From: Acidobacteriota bacterium
Lineage (GTDB): Bacteria; Acidobacteriota; Vicinamibacteria; Vicinamibacterales; UBA8438
Direction: 5' to 3'
Assembly (NCBI GenBank): GCA_026708265.1
Contig: JAPOVI010000121.1
Coordinates: 1 to 64,000, forward strand
Length of the DNA stretch: 64,000 nt
Shown: positions 9,375 to 17,962 of the stretch, one piece after another
Layout of the letters: each line of letters starts with the position of its first letter
Position numbering within the stretch: position 1 is the first letter of the stretch
The notes under the pieces: generated by a model
The model's input: the letters and a program-made list of their open reading frames with translations, nothing else
What the model was told of the DNA's origin: nothing
Databases searched by the model: none
Translations under genes and position numbers: made by a program

Positions 9375-9833
9375 ATGGATGTGTCGGCGACCTACACCTT
9401 CGAGGCCCCGCGCGACCGCGTCTGGAGCCTGCTGGTCGATCCGGACGTGATTGCGGGCTGCCTGCCCGGCTGCGAGTCGATGGAGGCGCTCGGCGACGAC
9501 ACCTACCGCGCGACCCTCACGATCGGCATCGCCGCCATCACCGGCCGCTACCAGGGCACGGTCCGCATGACCGACAAGCAGGAGCCGGAGCGCTACACCC
9601 TGATGGTGGAGGGCAAGGGAAGGCCCGGGTTCGTCAACGGCTCGGCCACGATCTCGCTGGCGGAGGAGGCCGGGGGCGCCGAGACGCAGGTCGCCGTGGC
9701 CGGCACCGCCCAGGTCGGCGGCACCATCGCGCGCGTCGGCCAGCGCCTGCTGGGCGGCGTGTCCAAGATGACGATGGACCGCTTCTTCGCCTGTCTCCGG
9801 GAGCGGGCGAAGCAGGGCGGCGCGGAGGCGTGA
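9375..9833 (+). CDS. coxG: CoxG-type SRPBCC protein
   Basis: CO dehydrogenase subunit G family, an SRPBCC (START-like) fold thought to help anchor or mature the hydroxylase at the membrane. The 152-residue protein begins with the typical FEAPRDRVWSLLVDPDVIAG and carries GCLPGCESME. It starts 3 nt after coxE; TATGCT at 9363-9368 lies exactly 6 nt before the ATG, so a leaderless internal promoter is possible. The common C-terminal membrane-anchor tail of longer CoxG proteins is absent. It overlaps the next gene by 1 nt. Confidence 0.88.
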   Translation: MDVSATYTFEAPRDRVWSLLVDPDVIAGCLPGCESMEALGDDTYRATLTIGIAAITGRYQGTVRMTDKQEPERYTLMVEGKGRPGFVNGSATISLAEEAGGAETQVAVAGTAQVGGTIARVGQRLLGGVSKMTMDRFFACLRERAKQGGAEA

Positions 9834-11212
9834 TGGCGACTGTGTGGCGCGCGGCGGCCGGCCTGGCGATCCTCGCCGCGTTCGCGGCCGGCGTCGTGAC
9901 GATGCTCGTCGTGGTCTTCGATCTGCGGGTCGAGCTCGCCGGCAGCGGCCTCCGGCCCATCTTCTCGTTCGGCGATCCCGAAACCCACTACGCTGCGCTG
10001 GACGCGCACCGCGCCGCGAATCCCGCCCCCGCGCAACCGACCGCGACCGCCGCGCGCTGGACCGATTTCCGCGGCCCTCTCCGCGACGGGCGCTACACGG
10101 AGACCGCCATCCGCACCGACTGGCCGGGCTCCGGGCTCGAACGCCTGTGGCGCCACCCGATCGGCGGCGGCTACGCATCGTTCGTCGTGGCCGACGGGCT
10201 CGCCTTCACGATCGAGCAACGCCGGGACGACGAGGTCGTCGCGGCGTACGACCTCGAGACCGGCGCCGAGCACTGGACGCACGCCTGGCGCGCGCGCTTC
10301 GAGGAATCGATGGGCGGTCCCGGACCACGCGCCACGCCGACCTGGCACGAAGGCTGGCTGTACGCGCTGGGAGCCACCGGACGCCTCGTCTGCCTGGATG
10401 CCGGCACGGGCGCGCTCGTCTGGGAGCGGAACATCCTGGTCGACGGCGGCGCCGCCAACCTGCCGTGGGCGATGTCGGGCTCGCCGCTGATCGTCGACGA
10501 CCTCGTCGTGGTGCTGCCGGGAGGGACGGACGGCTGGTCGGCGGCCGCCTACGACCGGCACTCCGGCGACGTGGCCTGGCACGCGCTGGACGACGTGCAG
10601 GCGTACACGTCGCCGATGCTCGTCACGCTCGCCGGTGTCCGGCAGGTGGTGATCGTCACCGCCGGGCGGGCCGTCGGACTGCGGCCGGCGGACGGTGCCC
10701 TCCTCTGGGAGTACCCGTGGGAGGTGGGGATGGTGCCGAACGTGGCCCAGCCCCTGCCGGTGGGGGACGACCGTCTCTTCCTCTCCGCGAGCTACGGGAA
10801 GGGCGCGGCGCTCATCGAGCTGGCCCCCGAGGGCGACGGCCTCGCCGCGTCGACGGTCTGGGAAACCCACCGGATGCGGAACCGGATCAGCAGCTCGGTG
10901 GTGGTCGACGGCTACATCTACGGCCTCGACCACGCGATCCTCGCCTGCCTCGACGCGGCAACCGGCGAGCTGATGTGGAAGGGCGGCCGCTACGGCGACG
11001 GGCAGCTTCTCGCGGCCGGCGATCACCTGGTGGTGCTGACGGAGGACGGCGACCTGGTGCTGGTGCGCGCCACGCCGGAGCGCCATGAAGAGGTGGCCGG
11101 ATTCCGCGCCATCGACGGGAAGACCTGGAACGTGCCCGCGATCGCCGGCGGGCGCCTGCTGGTGCGGAACGCCCGCGAGATGGCGGCGTTCGATCTCCTG
11201 CCGCCGTCCTGA
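9833..11212 (+). CDS. Membrane-anchored PQQ-like beta-propeller protein
   Basis: A 459-residue protein with one N-terminal membrane segment (about residues 5-30, LAILAAFAAGVVTMLVVVF) and a periplasmic propeller made of PQQ-like repeats (YDLETGAEHWTHAW, LDAGTGALVWERN, LRPADGALLWEYPW, LDAATGELMWKGG). The repeats are those of BamB/quinoprotein propellers, but PQQ binding residues cannot be assigned. The start codon overlaps the coxG stop (TGATG), so it is translationally coupled to the cox-type cluster, which suggests a role with that enzyme. It converges with ku; a pair of hairpin repeats lies between. Confidence 0.8.
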   Translation: MATVWRAAAGLAILAAFAAGVVTMLVVVFDLRVELAGSGLRPIFSFGDPETHYAALDAHRAANPAPAQPTATAARWTDFRGPLRDGRYTETAIRTDWPGSGLERLWRHPIGGGYASFVVADGLAFTIEQRRDDEVVAAYDLETGAEHWTHAWRARFEESMGGPGPRATPTWHEGWLYALGATGRLVCLDAGTGALVWERNILVDGGAANLPWAMSGSPLIVDDLVVVLPGGTDGWSAAAYDRHSGDVAWHALDDVQAYTSPMLVTLAGVRQVVIVTAGRAVGLRPADGALLWEYPWEVGMVPNVAQPLPVGDDRLFLSASYGKGAALIELAPEGDGLAASTVWETHRMRNRISSSVVVDGYIYGLDHAILACLDAATGELMWKGGRYGDGQLLAAGDHLVVLTEDGDLVLVRATPERHEEVAGFRAIDGKTWNVPAIAGGRLLVRNAREMAAFDLLPPS

Positions 11213-11230
11213 CCTCCCGCCGCAGTCCCG

Positions 11231-11310
11231 GCCCGCCCTGAACGGGCGCGTTGGGAGTCTGTCCGTTCGGCGGCGCAGATTCCTGGCCCGCCCTGAACGG
11301 GCGCGTTGGG
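11231..11310. repeat. Two identical 25-bp hairpin repeats between convergent genes
   Basis: The 25-bp sequence at 11231-11255 recurs perfectly at 11286-11310 (period 55). Each copy holds the small hairpin CGCCC-TGAAC-GGGCG and ends in GCGTTGGG. Between them lies a GGAGTCTG...CGCAGATTCC inverted repeat, linking them to the dispersed repeat family. They probably serve as a bidirectional terminator between the propeller gene and ku. Related copies: 18451-18535 and 41940-42088. Confidence 0.75.
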
Positions 11311-11318
11311 GACCTGTA

Positions 11319-12239
11319 TCAGGCGCGCTTCCGCTTGCGGACCGGGGCTGCCGCGCTGCCGGCCCCGGCCGATGCGTCGGCGGCCGCAGCCCGCGACGCC
11401 CGCTTGCGGGGCGCCTTGACCGGCTTCTTCTTCGAAGCGCTGACCTGGTCGAGGTCCTTGTTGCGGCCCACCGCATCGAGGCTCTTGCGCAGCGCCTCCA
11501 TCAGGTTGACGACCTTGGCGGGCGCTTCCACTTCGCTCTCGACCACCTCCTCGCCCGCCACCTTCGCGTCGATGATGCGCCGCAACTCCGCCTGGTACTC
11601 GTCCGTGAACTCCCGCAGGTCGAGATCCCCCGCGAAGTTGCCGATGACCTGCTTCGCGAGCGCCACCTCGGCCTCGTTCACCGTCTCCGGCAGGTCTTCG
11701 AGCTCGTCGATCCCCGACATGCGGCGCACCTCGCTCGCCTGCCGCAGCGTGAACATGACGAGGCCCTTCTCGCGCGGCTGCACGGCGACGAGGTACTCGC
11801 GGCCCAGCAGGGCCAGCTTGCCGATCCCGGCCTTGCCCGCGAGCGCCTCGCGCAGGACCGCGAAGGCGCTCGCCGCCACCTTGCCGTCGGGGGCCAGGTA
11901 GAACGGCCGCTCGACGTACATCGGGTCGATGGAGTCGACGTCCGCGAACCGCAGCAGGTTGATGATGCGCGTCGACTCGGGCCTCGCCTTCGCCAGGTCC
12001 TCCTCGTCGACGACGACGTAGCGGCCCTTCTCGAACTCGTAGCCCTTGACGATCTCGGACTTGTCCACCTCGCGGTCGCACTTCGGGCAGCGCTTCTTCT
12101 GCGTGATGCGGGTCTGGCACTCGGCGTGGAGCTGGTTGAACCGGATCACGCCCGCGGTATTGGTCGCCGGGAAGACCCGCACCGGGACCGTCACCAGGCT
12201 CACCTTCATGTAACCCTTCCAGGTCGGACGTGCGGGCAT
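11319..12239 (-). CDS. ku: Ku homodimer protein of bacterial non-homologous end joining
   Basis: Binds double-strand DNA ends and recruits LigD. The 306-residue protein starts with the Ku core (WKGYMKVSLVTVPVRVFPA), contains the paired CXXC-like segment HAEC...KKRCPKCDREV and EIVKGYEFEKGRYV, and ends in a Lys/Arg/Ala-rich tail (about 265-306) of the kind that aids DNA binding and threading. Length is normal. GGAGGAG lies just before the ATG, only about 3 nt from it, and TATAGT (12257-12262, minus) lies just upstream. It is divergent from ligD across 219 bp, the usual partner arrangement. Confidence 0.95.
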   Translation of the reverse strand: MPARPTWKGYMKVSLVTVPVRVFPATNTAGVIRFNQLHAECQTRITQKKRCPKCDREVDKSEIVKGYEFEKGRYVVVDEEDLAKARPESTRIINLLRFADVDSIDPMYVERPFYLAPDGKVAASAFAVLREALAGKAGIGKLALLGREYLVAVQPREKGLVMFTLRQASEVRRMSGIDELEDLPETVNEAEVALAKQVIGNFAGDLDLREFTDEYQAELRRIIDAKVAGEEVVESEVEAPAKVVNLMEALRKSLDAVGRNKDLDQVSASKKKPVKAPRKRASRAAAADASAGAGSAAAPVRKRKRA

Positions 12240-12256
12240 CGTTCTCCTCCCACCTC

Positions 12257-12262
12257 ACTATA
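12257..12262 (-). promoter_or_regulatory. -10 box of ku
   Basis: TATAGT on the minus strand. Transcription from it would start around 12250, immediately before the GGAGGAG ribosome site (12243-12249), giving a leader of about 11 nt. No -35 match is visible. Confidence 0.45.
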
Positions 12263-12458
12263 TCGGTCGCGGGCGGCGCCGGCAGCGACCGCGGACCACC
12301 AGGCGGCGGCCGCCGCCCCGGTGCGACGCCGCCGGGCAGCGGCGGGAGTCCAGTCGCGATCCGCCGGAACGCCGCCGAGAACCGCTGGGGAGCACGGTCG
12401 CGGCCCGTCGGAACGCCGGGGGGCGGCCCGCCGGGGCCGCGTGCCGTATGCTGTGCCC

Positions 12459-14705
12459 GTGCCGAGTCAGGGCAAGGCGGGGATGCCGGCGCCCCCGGTC
12501 TGGCGCGGCGACCCGCGCGACGTCCGCCCGATGCTGGCGGAGGCCGCGCCGGCGGCGGCGCACCCCAGCATCCTGGACCGTCCGGACGCCCGGTTCGAGC
12601 CCAAGTACGACGGCATCCGCGCCCTGGTTGCGCTGGACGGCGTCGCCCCGCCCCGGATATGCACCCGGCTCGGACGGGACAAGACGGAGCAGTTCCCCGA
12701 CCTCGTCGAGCCCCTCGCCGCACTCGGCCGGCAGCTCCGGCGGCCCCTGCTGCTCGACGGCGAGATCGTCGCCGTAGGCGGCGACGGGACGGCGAGGCCG
12801 TTCCAGTACCTGCAGGATCGGCTGCACGTTTCGGGAGGGGCGGTCCGCGCGGCGGCGCAGGCAACCGCCGCGGCGCTCGTCGTCTTCGACCTGTTGCGGG
12901 ACGGCGAGGCGGACCTGCGTCCCCTCCCGCTCCACGAGCGGCGGCGGCGTCTGGAGCGTCTGCTGCGCCGACGGACTTCCGACAAGATCCGCCTGATCGA
13001 CAGCCAGGTCGGTGACGGCACGGCCCTGGCCGCACACGGACGGGAGCGCGGCTGGGAGGGCGTGGTCGTCAAGCAGCCGGACGGGCGCTATTTCAGCGGC
13101 CGGCGGAGCGCGACCTGGCAGAAGGTCAAGTTCACCGAGAGCGAGGAGTTCGTCGTCGGCGGCTGGACCTCGCCGCGCGGGTCGCGTCCCCACTTCGGGG
13201 CCCTGCTGCTCGGCTACTACCCCGCGGGCGGGGAGCGCGCGTCCTCCCCGGAGCGGCTGGTCTTCGCCGGCCAGGTCGGCACCGGCTTCACGGCGGCGGA
13301 GCTCGACCGCATCGCGGCGCGCCTGCTCCCCCTGGAGACAGGGGACTGTCCGTTCGCCGAGCTGCCGGCGCCGCTCCGCGCGGAGACCCGTCGCTGGGTC
13401 TCGCCGTCGCTCGTCGCGCAGGTGACGTTCACCCAGTGGACGCGCGACGGCGTGCTCCGCCACCCGGTCTACGACGGTCTCCGGGGGGACAAGCGGCCGG
13501 ACGAGGTGCGCCGCGCCGCCCTGCGGCCGTCCCCCGACCGCGCGGCGGCCGGGGCCGCGGCCCGATCCCGCGGAGCACGGGCGCCCTCCGGCGCGCGGGC
13601 GGCGCAGTCCGGTCCAGTGACGCGCTCCGCCCCCGCGCCTCGGCGGCCGGCGCGGTCGAAGCGCGCGTCCCGCCCCGTGGCCGCCCCGCCGGCCCGGATC
13701 CCGCCGGATCCGCACCCGGAGCCTGCCGCGGGGGACCTGCTGGCCCAGCTCGAGGATCTGGAACGGACCGGCCGGCGCAGCACCCTCGTCCTGAGCGACG
13801 GCGCGCGGGTGCCCGTCGGCAACCTCGGCAAGATCTTCTGGCCCGCCGGCGGAGTCACGAAGGGCGAGCTGGTGCGCTTCTACCTGCGCATGGCGCCCTA
13901 CCTGCTGCCGGTCGTCGCCGACCGGCCGCTCGTCATGAAGCGATTCCCCAACGGGGTGGAGGGGAAGTCGTTCTACCAGCACCGGGCCCCGAACCCGCTC
14001 CCGGAGGGCATCCGGGTGACCGCCGTCCGCGAGAGTCCGGACAAGCCTCACTCGGAGGTCCCGTACCTGGTCGGGGGGCGTCTCCAGACCCTGCTCTACA
14101 TGGCCCAGCTCGGCGTCATCTCGCAAGATCCGTGGTTCTCGCGGCTGCCGGACACCCAGGCGGCCGACATGGCGGCCCTCGACCTCGACCCGATGCCGGA
14201 GACGACCTTCGATCGCATCCTCCACGTCGCCTGCTGGCTACACGACGAGCTCGAACGGCTCGGCGTGCCGAGCTTCGCCAAGACCTCGGGGTCCGGGGGG
14301 TTGCACATCTTCATTCCGCTGCCGCCCGGAACACCCTACGAGGCCGGCATGATCTTCTGCCAGATCCTGGCCACCGTCGTCGCGGAGGCCCACCCGGAGG
14401 CGGCCACCGTCGAGCGGATGGTGCGGCAGCGCCGGCCGGACGCCGTGTACATCGATTACCTCCAGAACATCCACGGCAAGACGCTGGCCTGCGCCTACAG
14501 CGCGCGGGCGAGCCCGTTCGCCGGAGTCTCCACCCCGCTCACGTGGGCGGAGGTCCACGAGGGGGCGGCGGCGGGCCTTCGCCCGCACGACTTCACCATG
14601 CGCTCGATCTTCGGGCGCCTGGACCGGGCGGGCGACGTCTGGGCAGGGTTGCGGGGGTCGCAGCCGGCCGACCTCGAGGCGGTGTTCGCCTACGGGGCGG
14701 GCTGA
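12459..14705 (+). CDS. ligD: ATP-dependent DNA ligase D (ligase plus polymerase domains)
   Basis: Seals double-strand breaks with Ku. The N-terminal ligase domain holds the nucleotidyl-transfer lysine in KYDGIRA (Lys49), LLLDGEIV and GVVVKQPDG; an OB-fold follows to about residue 360. A low-complexity Ala/Pro/Arg linker leads to a C-terminal primase-polymerase domain (from about 458) with DLDP (about 575) and SGSGGLHIFIPL. No 3'-phosphoesterase domain is present, and the order is Lig-Pol. Start: GTG 12459 lies 6 nt after TATGCT (leaderless-type); ATG 12483, after AAGGCGGGG, is the alternative and would shorten the protein from 748 to 740 residues. Confidence 0.93.
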   Translation: MPSQGKAGMPAPPVWRGDPRDVRPMLAEAAPAAAHPSILDRPDARFEPKYDGIRALVALDGVAPPRICTRLGRDKTEQFPDLVEPLAALGRQLRRPLLLDGEIVAVGGDGTARPFQYLQDRLHVSGGAVRAAAQATAAALVVFDLLRDGEADLRPLPLHERRRRLERLLRRRTSDKIRLIDSQVGDGTALAAHGRERGWEGVVVKQPDGRYFSGRRSATWQKVKFTESEEFVVGGWTSPRGSRPHFGALLLGYYPAGGERASSPERLVFAGQVGTGFTAAELDRIAARLLPLETGDCPFAELPAPLRAETRRWVSPSLVAQVTFTQWTRDGVLRHPVYDGLRGDKRPDEVRRAALRPSPDRAAAGAAARSRGARAPSGARAAQSGPVTRSAPAPRRPARSKRASRPVAAPPARIPPDPHPEPAAGDLLAQLEDLERTGRRSTLVLSDGARVPVGNLGKIFWPAGGVTKGELVRFYLRMAPYLLPVVADRPLVMKRFPNGVEGKSFYQHRAPNPLPEGIRVTAVRESPDKPHSEVPYLVGGRLQTLLYMAQLGVISQDPWFSRLPDTQAADMAALDLDPMPETTFDRILHVACWLHDELERLGVPSFAKTSGSGGLHIFIPLPPGTPYEAGMIFCQILATVVAEAHPEAATVERMVRQRRPDAVYIDYLQNIHGKTLACAYSARASPFAGVSTPLTWAEVHEGAAAGLRPHDFTMRSIFGRLDRAGDVWAGLRGSQPADLEAVFAYGAG

Positions 14706-14783
14706 CCGGAGGCGGCCGATCGCACCCGTGAACCGTGCTACGATCGCGGCTCGACAGGATGCCGGGCGGACCGGATTGAAGCC

Positions 14784-15716
14784 ATGAATCGCTGCCTGAA
14801 CCGACCGTTCGCCGTTGCCGTCACCTTGGCCGTCCTCGGCGCCATCGTCGCCCTGTCGGTCGTCCCGCTCGAAGCGCAGCGCTTCCGCCGCCGCACGACG
14901 CTGACGGCCGTTCGCGCGGCCGCCGAGTCGGGCGACGCGCAGGCCCAGCTCGAGCTCGGCAGCCGCTACGACACCGGCGAGGGCGTCGAGCAGGACTTCA
15001 CCGAGGCCGCCGCCTGGTACCGTCGAGCCGCCGAGCAGGGCCACGCCGACGCGCAGTTCAACCTCGGCAACATGTACGACACGGGCGAGGGCGTCCTCCA
15101 GGACTTCGCCGAGGCCGCCGGCTGGTACCGGCAGGCGGCCGACCAGGGGCACGCCGACGCGCAGTTCAACCTCGGCTACAAGTACGCCACCGGCGAGGGC
15201 GTGGCCGAGGACGACGCGGAAGCGGTGGCGTGGTACCGGCAGGCGGCCGATCAGGGGCACGCCAGTGCCCAGCACAGCCTCGGCTACCAGTACGACACGG
15301 GGGGAGGCGTGGCGCAGGACGACGCCGAGGCCTTCGCCTGGTACCGCCGGGCCGCCGAGCAGGGACTCGCCGAGGCGCAGTTCAGCCTCGGAAGCCTGTA
15401 CGCCAACGGCGAAGGCGTCCCCCAGGACGACGGCGAGGCGGTGGAGTGGTACCGGCGGGCGGCGGAACAGGGCAACGCGTACGCCCAGAGCAACCTGGGA
15501 CTGATGTACGCCGACGGCCGCGGCGTCGACCGGGACAACGTCGCCGCCTACATGTGGCTCAACCTGGCGGCCACGCAGCTCACGGGCCCCCAGCGCGACA
15601 TCGCGGTCAACACGCGCGTCCGAGTGGCCGCCGCCATGAGCCGCTCGGATCTCGTCGAGGCGCAGCGCCTGGCCCGCGAGTGGACGCCGTCGGAACCCGA
15701 CGACAGCCGGCGCTGA
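14784..15716 (+). CDS. Secreted Sel1-like repeat protein
   Basis: A 310-residue protein with a signal peptide (hydrophobic stretch about 8-30, ending VVPLEAQ) and six to seven tandem 36-residue Sel1 repeats (pattern AQxxLGxxYDTGEGVxQD, then AxxWYRxAAxQGH), so an alpha-solenoid in the periplasm. Such proteins mediate protein-protein contacts, often in envelope or signalling complexes; the partner is unknown. The repeats are highly regular at the DNA level, which suggests recent repeat duplication. A TACGAT hexamer near 14739 may be its -10. Confidence 0.82.
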   Translation: MNRCLNRPFAVAVTLAVLGAIVALSVVPLEAQRFRRRTTLTAVRAAAESGDAQAQLELGSRYDTGEGVEQDFTEAAAWYRRAAEQGHADAQFNLGNMYDTGEGVLQDFAEAAGWYRQAADQGHADAQFNLGYKYATGEGVAEDDAEAVAWYRQAADQGHASAQHSLGYQYDTGGGVAQDDAEAFAWYRRAAEQGLAEAQFSLGSLYANGEGVPQDDGEAVEWYRRAAEQGNAYAQSNLGLMYADGRGVDRDNVAAYMWLNLAATQLTGPQRDIAVNTRVRVAAAMSRSDLVEAQRLAREWTPSEPDDSRR

Positions 15717-15767
15717 CCGGCGCCCCGGGCCTCCGCGCAGCGCCCCTGATCGAGGCAGCACCGGCCC

Positions 15768-16232
15768 TTGTGGACATGTCCGAAGTGCGGGGCCCGGTTC
15801 GTCAACCGCAACCAGTGGCACTCCTGCGGGCGGGCGACGCTGGACCAGTGGCTGGACGGGCTCGGGCCGCGCGGTCTGGCGCTGTACCGCCGCTTCGCGG
15901 CGCTCGTGGAGGCGTGCGGCGAGTTCCACGTGGCGCCGGCCAGGACGCGCATCGCGTTCCTCGGCCAGGTGCGGTTCGCGTCGATCACCCGTCTCCGCGA
16001 CGACGGGATGGTCTGCACGTTCGCGCTCCCCCACGCGCTGCGGTCCCCGCGCTTCGCGCGTGTCGAGGAAGTCGTCCCCGGCTGGTTCGTTCACACCCTC
16101 GTCGTGACCACCCCGGAGGAGCTCGACGACGAGGTGCAGACGTGGATCCGCGAGAGCTACCGGCTCATGGGCATGCGCGAGCGCCTCGTCGAGCGACGAC
16201 TGGCGCCGCGAGCGACCCGGGCTCGGGGATAG
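15768..16232 (+). CDS. DUF5655 domain protein with N-terminal zinc ribbon
   Basis: A 154-residue protein beginning with a zinc ribbon-like CPKC...HSC and then the DUF5655 domain (LDQWLDGLGPRGLALYRRF, VAPARTRIAFLGQVRF). The function of the family is unknown. An in-frame TGA lies seven codons upstream and no ATG or GTG fits, so the start is most likely TTG directly before WTCPKCG; GAGG lies 13 nt upstream. It follows the Sel1 gene after 51 nt. Confidence 0.72.
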   Translation: MWTCPKCGARFVNRNQWHSCGRATLDQWLDGLGPRGLALYRRFAALVEACGEFHVAPARTRIAFLGQVRFASITRLRDDGMVCTFALPHALRSPRFARVEEVVPGWFVHTLVVTTPEELDDEVQTWIRESYRLMGMRERLVERRLAPRATRARG

Positions 16233-16275
16233 ACGTTGCGGCCGGAGCTGTAGCCCAAGTACCGTGAGTTGCAGG

Positions 16276-16608
16276 ATGAGAATCTACAGCGCACCGATTC
16301 TCGCACAGGTCGCTCACGTCCAGCACGTTCTGGAGGCGCACGGCATCGAGTGCCGAATCCAGGGCGAGTATCGCTCGGGCGCGGTCGGCGAAATCCCGCC
16401 GTCCGAGGCGTGGCCCGAGCTGTGGGTCGTGGATCCGGCCAACGCCGTCGAAGCGCAACGCCTGGTGGACGAGGCAATCGAGGCCGCGGAGCCGGACGCG
16501 CCCGGCTGGACATGCACGCGCTGCGGGGAGCCCAACGAAGGGCAGTTCAGCGCGTGCTGGAAGTGCGGGACCGACCGCCCCGACGACCTCCGGGAGTCTG
16601 CGCCGTAG
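16276..16608 (+). CDS. DUF2007-like protein with RanBP2-type zinc finger
   Basis: A 110-residue protein. Residues 1-72 resemble the DUF2007 (putative signal-transducing) ferredoxin-like domain: MRIYSAPILAQVAHVQHVLE and PELWVVDPANAVEAQRLVDE. A zinc finger follows, WTCTRCGEPN...ACWKCG (four Cys). The ATG is chosen over a GTG four codons upstream. The last residues ESAP and the TAG stop are encoded by a dispersed palindromic repeat, the same ending as the RsbU-like phosphatase at 38473. Confidence 0.75.
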   Translation: MRIYSAPILAQVAHVQHVLEAHGIECRIQGEYRSGAVGEIPPSEAWPELWVVDPANAVEAQRLVDEAIEAAEPDAPGWTCTRCGEPNEGQFSACWKCGTDRPDDLRESAP

Positions 16609-16716
16609 AACGGCGCCGCCTCCCGCGGGAGGCGCAGACTCGCTGAAGGATTCCGTTGGGCTCCGAGCGGAGGCCGCAGCGCGACCTGGCGGTCGCGGCG
16701 ACGAGCGGCGGGGCTG
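16594..16716 (+). repeat. Dispersed palindromic repeat, full copy
   Basis: It opens with a perfect 11-bp inverted repeat GAGTCTGCGCC (16594-16604) / (16631-16641), enclosing GTAGAACGGCG and a second small hairpin, then runs through GAAGGATTCCG, GCGGAGGCCGCAGCGCGACC and a GCGACC/GGTCGC hairpin. The first arm encodes the last four residues and TAG stop of the DUF2007 gene. Very similar, in reverse, to 38367-38488. Confidence 0.85.
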
Positions 16717-16724
16717 GTTGGGGT

Positions 16725-17573
16725 TCAGTCGCTCTTCGCGGCGTCGGCCCGCTCGTCGTGGGACAGCGGACCCTTGGGCAGGCGCCCGTCCACGTCGGTG
16801 AAGCCGTACTCTTCGGCCAGGTGGCGGGCCGTCACGGCCCGGCCCGTGTATCGCAGCACGTCGGCGTCGGCGGCCAGCGCGGCCACCGCGCGTCCGCAGA
16901 AGCGGGGCGTTTCGGATCCGCTGAGGTCGAACACCTGCTCCACGTTCGGCACCTGCTGCAATCGCTCGGTACGCACCAGCCCCGGCCAGAGCGAGACTAC
17001 CGTCACGCCGTGGTCGCGGAGCTGGTGCGCCGTGTCGGCGGTGATGCGGTCCAGCGCGCACTTGCCCACGCCGTAGGCCACATGCCAGGCGAATCCGGCC
17101 GCGCCCGATGAGCTGATGTTGACGATCAGGCCCCGCCGGGCGGCCGCCATCGGCCTCGCGGCGTGCCAGCAGGCGACGTAGGCCGAGCGCGTGCCGACGT
17201 CGATCATGTCGTCCCAGTTCGACAGCGGAGTCTCCCAGAAGGGCAGGCCGGAGGTCAGCTCGGGCGGGATGAGAAACGCGTTGTTCACCAGGATGTCGAG
17301 GCGCCCGCGGTCGCCGGCCACGCGCTCGAAGAGCGCCGCCACCTGGGCGTCGTCGCGGTGGTCGCAGGCGACGCCGACCGCTCGGCCGCCCAGCGCCTCG
17401 ACCTCCCGGACGGTCTCCTCCAGGCTGCCGGGCAGCGCCGCGTCGCCGTCCTTTCGGGTACGCCCGGTGACGTAGACCGTCGCCCCGGCGGCGCCGAGCT
17501 CCAGCGCGCAACCCTTGCCGATGCCCCGGCTGGCACCGGTCACGATCGCCGCGTAACCGTCGAGCGCGCCCAA
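16725..17573 (-). CDS. SDR-family oxidoreductase (DHRS1-like)
   Basis: NAD(P)-dependent short-chain dehydrogenase of 282 residues. It has the cofactor motif TGASRGIG (12-19), NNA (97-99), catalytic Ser in ISSSG (153-157), Tyr167 and Lys171 (YGVGK). WETPLSNWDDMIDVG and AYVACWHAARPM are typical of the DHRS1 group. The start is a TTG (17571-17573) because GGAGG lies 5 nt before it and the first residues match the family; no ATG exists in frame nearby. The substrate is unknown. A repeat copy lies just past the 3' end. Confidence 0.85.
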   Translation of the reverse strand: MGALDGYAAIVTGASRGIGKGCALELGAAGATVYVTGRTRKDGDAALPGSLEETVREVEALGGRAVGVACDHRDDAQVAALFERVAGDRGRLDILVNNAFLIPPELTSGLPFWETPLSNWDDMIDVGTRSAYVACWHAARPMAAARRGLIVNISSSGAAGFAWHVAYGVGKCALDRITADTAHQLRDHGVTVVSLWPGLVRTERLQQVPNVEQVFDLSGSETPRFCGRAVAALAADADVLRYTGRAVTARHLAEEYGFTDVDGRLPKGPLSHDERADAAKSD

Positions 17574-17578
17574 CCCTT

Positions 17579-17583
17579 CCTCC
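17579..17583 (-). promoter_or_regulatory. Ribosome site deciding a TTG start
   Basis: GGAGG followed by a 5-nt spacer and TTG. It fixes the start of the SDR gene in a frame that otherwise stays open for more than 90 codons upstream without similarity. Confidence 0.7.
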
Positions 17584-17848
17584 GTCCCGGCCGAAGTCCG
17601 GCGGGGCCGGCGGGGGCGGTGACGCTGCCCGAGCCGGCGCGTTCGTGAGGATGCATGCTCCGTCCGCCGCACTGTGTTGTGAGCGTGGACGCCGCGCCGA
17701 GCGGCCCGCGCGGGTGCGGGCCATGAGCGGTCCTCCCGTCGAGTCAACCACCATACCAGACCAGATGCGCTGCGGCCGGCAATGCGCCCCCGCGGCGTTC
17801 GCGGTATGCTGATTGTCGACGCGCTCGCGACGCGAGGCGTCCGCATGC

Positions 17849-17925
17849 GCGCCCGTAGCTCAGCTGGATAGAGCGCCGGGCTTCGAACCCGTAGGTCGGG
17901 GGTTCAAATCCCTCCGGGCGCGCCA
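17849..17925 (+). tRNA. tRNA-Arg (anticodon UCG)
   Basis: All arms can be folded: acceptor GCGCCCG/CGGGCGC, D arm GCTC/GAGC, anticodon loop CTTCGAA with TCG at 34-36, T arm GGGGG-TTCAAAT-CCCTC, discriminator G and encoded CCA. The outermost anticodon-stem pair is a C-U mismatch. It reads CGA (and possibly other CGN) codons. The DoxX gene follows 37 nt downstream. Confidence 0.95.
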
Positions 17926-17962
17926 TCTCCTCTTTCGCCCGACCGTGCGCGAGGAGGATCAA

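Noticed and set aside
14940-15600. Regular 108-bp DNA repeats
   Set aside because: They are the coding units of Sel1 repeats, not a DNA element or CRISPR.
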